Part shown: positions 60,451 to 64,000 of the stretch, in pieces
Numbering within the stretch: position 1 is the first letter of the stretch
How the letters are laid out: every line of letters begins with the position of its first letter
Assembly: GCA_933228675.1 (NCBI GenBank)
Contig: OW121744.1
Span: forward strand, 26,086,142 to 26,150,141
DNA from: Stomorhina lunata
Lineage: Eukaryota; Arthropoda; Insecta; Diptera; Rhiniidae
Direction of reading: 5' to 3'
Length of the DNA: 64,000 nucleotides
The notes under the pieces: model-generated
Told to the model about the DNA's origin: nothing
The model's database searches: none
What the model saw: only the letters and a program-made list of their open reading frames with translations
Program-made: the position numbers and the translations under genes

Positions 60451-61038
60451 GTAGAAACAATAAAACACAATTTTTTTAATGAAAATTTTTTTTTCGCTTT
60501 CATATTTTGACTCTGTATCGTTTATTTTTGACTTTGAATTTAAGTTTGTTTTTAATATAATATCAAAAATCGTAAATTTTCTAGTCAAAATCTGCATATC
60601 GCTACTTTACTATTTTTAAGGTGAAAAAAAAAACGCCAAAATTCTGTAAATTTATATGATCTTAGTGCTTAGAGATCATCTGTTATCTGTAGGACAAGAC
60701 CAGTTTGTATTGCCAGCTTAAGTACATAAGTGTAGGATATCTCATAATAGGCCTTGACCTACTATAAAACAAAGGGTATTTTAATATTTATAGTTGGCTA
60801 CATTGTTCTGCTAAAAGGCTTAGGTCTTTGCTAATTTAAAACTGTTATATCATTAGCATTTAACTGTTATATTGTTAGCATTAAATTCGTACGTACAGTC
60901 GAACTTCTATAAATTGAATCACCATAATCCCGAAAAAAACTTTAACTTACGGATACTTTAACTTACGGGAATCAAGTTATAAAACGTTTGAAATATTTCT
61001 TACTAACTTTTATTTAGTTAAAATCAAATATATTTTCA
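60451..61038. other. Spacer downstream of gene 3
   Basis: AT-rich. CAGTCGAACTTCTATAAATT (60897-60916) with TTAACTTACGG repeats looks like one end of a pogo/Tigger-type MITE, but I see no partner end. No gene. Confidence 0.4.
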
Positions 61039-61044
61039 TTTATT
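61039..61044 (-). terminator. Poly(A) signal candidate of transporter gene 3
   Basis: AATAAA on the minus strand about 120 nt after the stop codon. Confidence 0.5.
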
Positions 61045-61162
61045 AGAATATAGTTCAGTTACAATAAATATAAGTTATTTTAAACATTCAGTCCATTATC
61101 ACAAATCTTAATCTTATGTAAATATTACATTTAATTATTAAAAACTAACGATAATTTGTTTA

Positions 61163-63164
61163 CTAATTCTTAGGAACTTCTTGTTTCTTATCACTAGACT
61201 CTTGATTTTGTAGAGCTTCTACTTTCTTATCTTTGCACTCTTCGTTTTGAATATCTTTCGGTAGAAGATAGTTTTCATCGTCCCAAGGCTGTAACTGCAT
61301 GGAACCGAAGACAATGTAGAATAGGTTACCCGTAAAGAATACTATGGCCGAAATGGCGAAAACAATTTGCCATTGAGTGCGATCGGCCTAGAAATGGAAA
61401 ACAAAAATGAATATGAAAATTTTGTTCAAATTATTTAAAAAGTCGATTATATATACTTACATCATCCTGAACAATAAGACCCACTAGAAGGGGTGTTAAA
61501 ATCGGTATTATATTGGCCGAGGTATTGACAATGCCCATCAAAATTCCAGCATGATTGGGTGACAGATCAATGGTATTGAGGGTACTGCCAATAGTGTTGC
61601 CAGCATTAATACCCACACTTGCGGTCATTAGAACAATAGCCAAAGTTTTCTGGTCCTCACCTACAAAACCCAAAAGTATCAGACCTATGGCAGGCACCCA
61701 TAGACCCAACGAGTTGAAGGTCTTTCTCAAGGCTGTTAGAGATAATATTTTATTTTGCAGTAAAATATCGGATAGGATCAAATAGACATAAGACATGCAC
61801 CACATGGCAAAATAGGGCAAGGCAGAGAACAAGGCATTACTCTTCATATCCATATCCAAGACGCCATTCATATAAGCGGGAATTTCAGCTTGCAAAGTAG
61901 AGAAGCCCCAGGAATGAGCTGAGCGTGCTACTAGTAAAGCCCAGCAGGGCCAGGAGGTTATTATAGCACGCCAGGGTACAGGTATAACTTTCGGAGTTGA
62001 ACTCGTATTTTGATCTTTCATAGCATTTTTAGAACTCTCTATATAATTCCTTTCCGCCTCCGAAAGAAACTTTGACTCATTCGGAGTATTGGCGGCAAAA
62101 ATCAGCCACAATATACACCAAAAGGCACCAACCGCAAAAGATATATAGGAAATACCCGGCCAACCCATTGAGGATGAAGCTATAATACCACTTAAAAACA
62201 TGGCCAGGACGGTACCACATTCAATGCCCGTATTGGCTAGAGCTCCCAAACGATTACGTTCACTTACCGGACACCAGGCCGCCAGATAGGCATGTATACA
62301 GGGAAATAGTAAGCCCTGAAATAGACCCTGTACCACACGAATGCCACAGTAAACCTGCCATCCTCCGGAATCTATGGTGAAGGGGATAAGCAGGGCAAAG
62401 GCAGCCGATCCTATTGTTGAGACGAACATGGTTTTCTTGGCACCGAAACGTTTACACAAATAACCACCAGGAAACTGTGTAACAAAATAGCCCCAAAAGA
62501 AACTGGAAAGTATATAGGATTTTTGCATTTCGGTCCAATCATACTCCTAAAATATTAACGAGTTATTTTTTCAAAAATGTTTTGAAATGAGTCCAAATTG
62601 TCTTTAATTACCGGAAAATTGGGATTAGTAGTTTCGGCATTAGTCATGGCTACCACAGATACCCCGGCATTTAGTTTGGCTATATAATTGACAACTATAG
62701 ACAGGAACAGCAAGAGTATTTGAATATGTCTATGACCCAAAATGGGACCTTGATAAAAGAAAAATTATGGAAATTTTTAAAATTTAAATAATGAAAAAAA
62801 TGTTCGTAATGAATATCGTGAGCCTATATTCAATACCGACTATGAACCAAATAAAATATTTTTAAGAAGAGGCAAAAAAGTGTTTAGTATCCAAAATACT
62901 TTAATAAAAGTCAATATTTCGTCTACAATATTTTTAAGCCAATAACTGCCTTAATAGATTTCTTGCCTGAGATGTTCTTTTATAAAAAAAACAGTTTTCC
63001 AATAAAAAATTGTTTCAAAAGAAATTGGTTCATAGGCGGTATTGAATATAGGCTCACGATATATATTTCAAGGCTTTAGATAATTCTTTTTACAACATTA
63101 TTTCCCCGACATTATTAATGATTACAATTTTCTTCTATTTACCTTTTGGTAATTCCGCTGTCAT
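61163..63164 (-). CDS. MFS/SLC17-type transporter, gene 3 (4 exons, 489 aa)
   Basis: Older paralogue of genes 1 and 2. Coding exons on the minus strand are 63143-63164, 62612-62748, 61461-62546 and 61163-61387, all with GT-AG introns; the total is 1470 nt. Exon 1 encodes MTAELPK plus the first base of Gly8; then PILGHRHIQILLLF. Motifs: SYILSSFFWGYFVTQFPGG and CKRFGAK (residues 64-90), an Arg in RVVQGLFQG (helix 4), WCPVSERNR, LSPNHAGILMG near the end of exon 3, and PWDDENYLLPKD in the tail, followed by a Lys/Glu-rich C-terminus. The length suits a 12-helix MFS protein of the SLC17 group. Introns are short except that intron 1 (394 bp) contains a MITE. It shares orientation and exon phases with the other two, so the cluster arose by tandem duplication. 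Substrate unknown. Confidence 0.92.
62813..63062. mobile_element. 250-bp MITE in intron 1 of gene 3
   Basis: The left end ATATCGTGAGCCTATATTCA (62813 on) and the following ATACCGACTATGAACCAA mirror the right end at 63025-63062, with one mismatch seen over 38 bp. TA flanks suggest Tc1/mariner-type mobilisation. It makes up about two thirds of the intron. Confidence 0.82.
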
Positions 63165-63662
63165 TTTTTCTTAAAAACCCTCTTATAATCCTTTAAATAA
63201 TTGTCTTCTTTTTTCGGCACACTTCACTTCCACTCAAGTTGACGTTTCAAATTCAACTCATTCGAAAAACCATAAACTCTTAATCTGGAAAACTTTGAAG
63301 AATCAATGGTCGTCGTTCGATGGGTAAAAATAACAAAAAAAAAACCTAAGGACAAATAAATCAAAGAATATTTGAAATGTAATCTATGATAACGGTCAAC
63401 GATAGAATGATTATCAATAATTTTGTTGCACTTCAAATAAATAATAGAGATAATACTTAACGTACATATTTTGATTTTGGGAAACTTGACTTAGATTTAT
63501 TTAGTACCTAAGCAAATAATTCCCGTGAAAGTTGATTAGAAGCGATTGACAGCGAATCTGGTGATCGCTATAGTGATCGTGTGGTTAGGTGATCACTAAA
63601 GTGATCATCATATATATAGCAGATAAAAAATACCAGATCACTTTTGTATATAAAAACCAGCA
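63165..63662 (-). promoter_or_regulatory. Upstream region of gene 3 with GTGATC cluster
   Basis: The first 370 bp are plain AT-rich 5' flank. At 63549-63645 GTGATC or GATCAC occurs five or six times, including GTGATCACTAAAGTGATCAT, next to a TATATATA. It lies 385-480 bp upstream of the start codon and could hold binding sites; no factor is proposed. Confidence 0.35.
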
Positions 63663-63984
63663 GGGGCCAAATTACGGCATTCGATATCGATCGAAATCTT
63701 AGATGTTTTTAAAACATTTGTATAGCATAATTTAAGGATACTCAAAATTATATAAAAGAAGCACAGTTTACTGTATTTTTTTTAAGTTATTTCCCAAATA
63801 GATGAACAATAGTAAAAGAGTTTTAATTGAACAATATATACTTTTTAAAACGAATCAAAATGGATACCAAATTTGAATAAACTGTTTGCATCGAAGTTAC
63901 TTTGAACATCCCTAAAGTATACTTTACAATATTTGCTTAAAAGTCTGAGTTTTCGATCGATATCGAATGCGGTAATTTGGCCCC
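63663..63984. mobile_element. 322-bp MITE with 34-bp inverted ends
   Basis: GGGGCCAAATTACGGCATTC (63663 on), continued by GATATCGATCGAAA, mirrors 63951-63984 with one mismatch in 34 bp. The interior is AT-rich and non-coding. No clear target duplication; however CAGATCACTTTTGTATA occurs just right of the element and again about 30 bp left of it. Confidence 0.82.
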
Positions 63985-64000
63985 AGATCACTTTTGTATA

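Overview
This window is nuclear DNA of a higher (brachyceran) fly, most likely a calyptrate such as a blowfly or house-fly relative. The evidence is very AT-rich non-coding DNA, short GT-AG introns, a DINE-1/Helentron-like element with a GTCT microsatellite core, mariner-type and MITE-type DNA transposons, and three insect-type SLC17 (phosphate/organic-anion) transporter genes. The species is an inference. By eye, roughly 55% of the window is tandem AT-rich satellite.

Layout. 1-1578: one end of a DINE-1-like element whose GACAGA microsatellite has grown to about 1.46 kb. 1.6-32 kb: satellite arrays separated by 0.5-1.6 kb of unremarkable AT-rich DNA. All arrays use a 28-31 bp monomer on a common theme (AAATTTTTCTATAGAAAAATTTT-like halves), but each carries its own short diagnostic spacer: TTATCAAA at 3.5-7.4 kb, GATATCG at 8.5-11.3 kb, CCTATAAAAATAGG at 12.4-14.9 kb, ATACCG at 15.8-18.9 kb, GATG at 20.4-32 kb, GAAG/GATG after 35 kb and GTATATGG at 59.7-60.3 kb. 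Embedded in the arrays is a dispersed module of about 280 bp that carries a minimal type I hammerhead self-cleaving ribozyme. Two copies look intact, two are decayed, and others are truncated.

32.9-63.2 kb: three tandem genes on the minus strand encode MFS/SLC17 transporters of 479, 479 and 489 residues. Each has four coding exons with identical phases, and the first coding exon is only 22 nt. Genes 1 and 2 are a recent duplication (about 91% identical over the large exon by eye) that includes promoter and intron DNA; gene 3 is an older paralogue. Intron 1 is 394 bp in gene 3, 5.2 kb in gene 2 and 7.7 kb in gene 1. Gene 2's extra length is mostly a 4.4 kb element with inverted CACTGTGCTCGAT ends that carries satellite inside it. 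Gene 1's is satellite plus a 3.9 kb DINE-1-like element with a dead mariner nested in it. A second pair of CACTGTG inverted ends (42767 and 56752) brackets gene 2 with its flanking satellites.

56.7-64 kb: AT-rich DNA with an LTR-like segment, a decayed LINE reverse-transcriptase C-terminus, a small satellite holding a MITE, gene 3, a MITE inside gene 3's first intron and another upstream of the gene. The three transporters probably do related membrane-transport jobs; their substrates cannot be read from the sequence.
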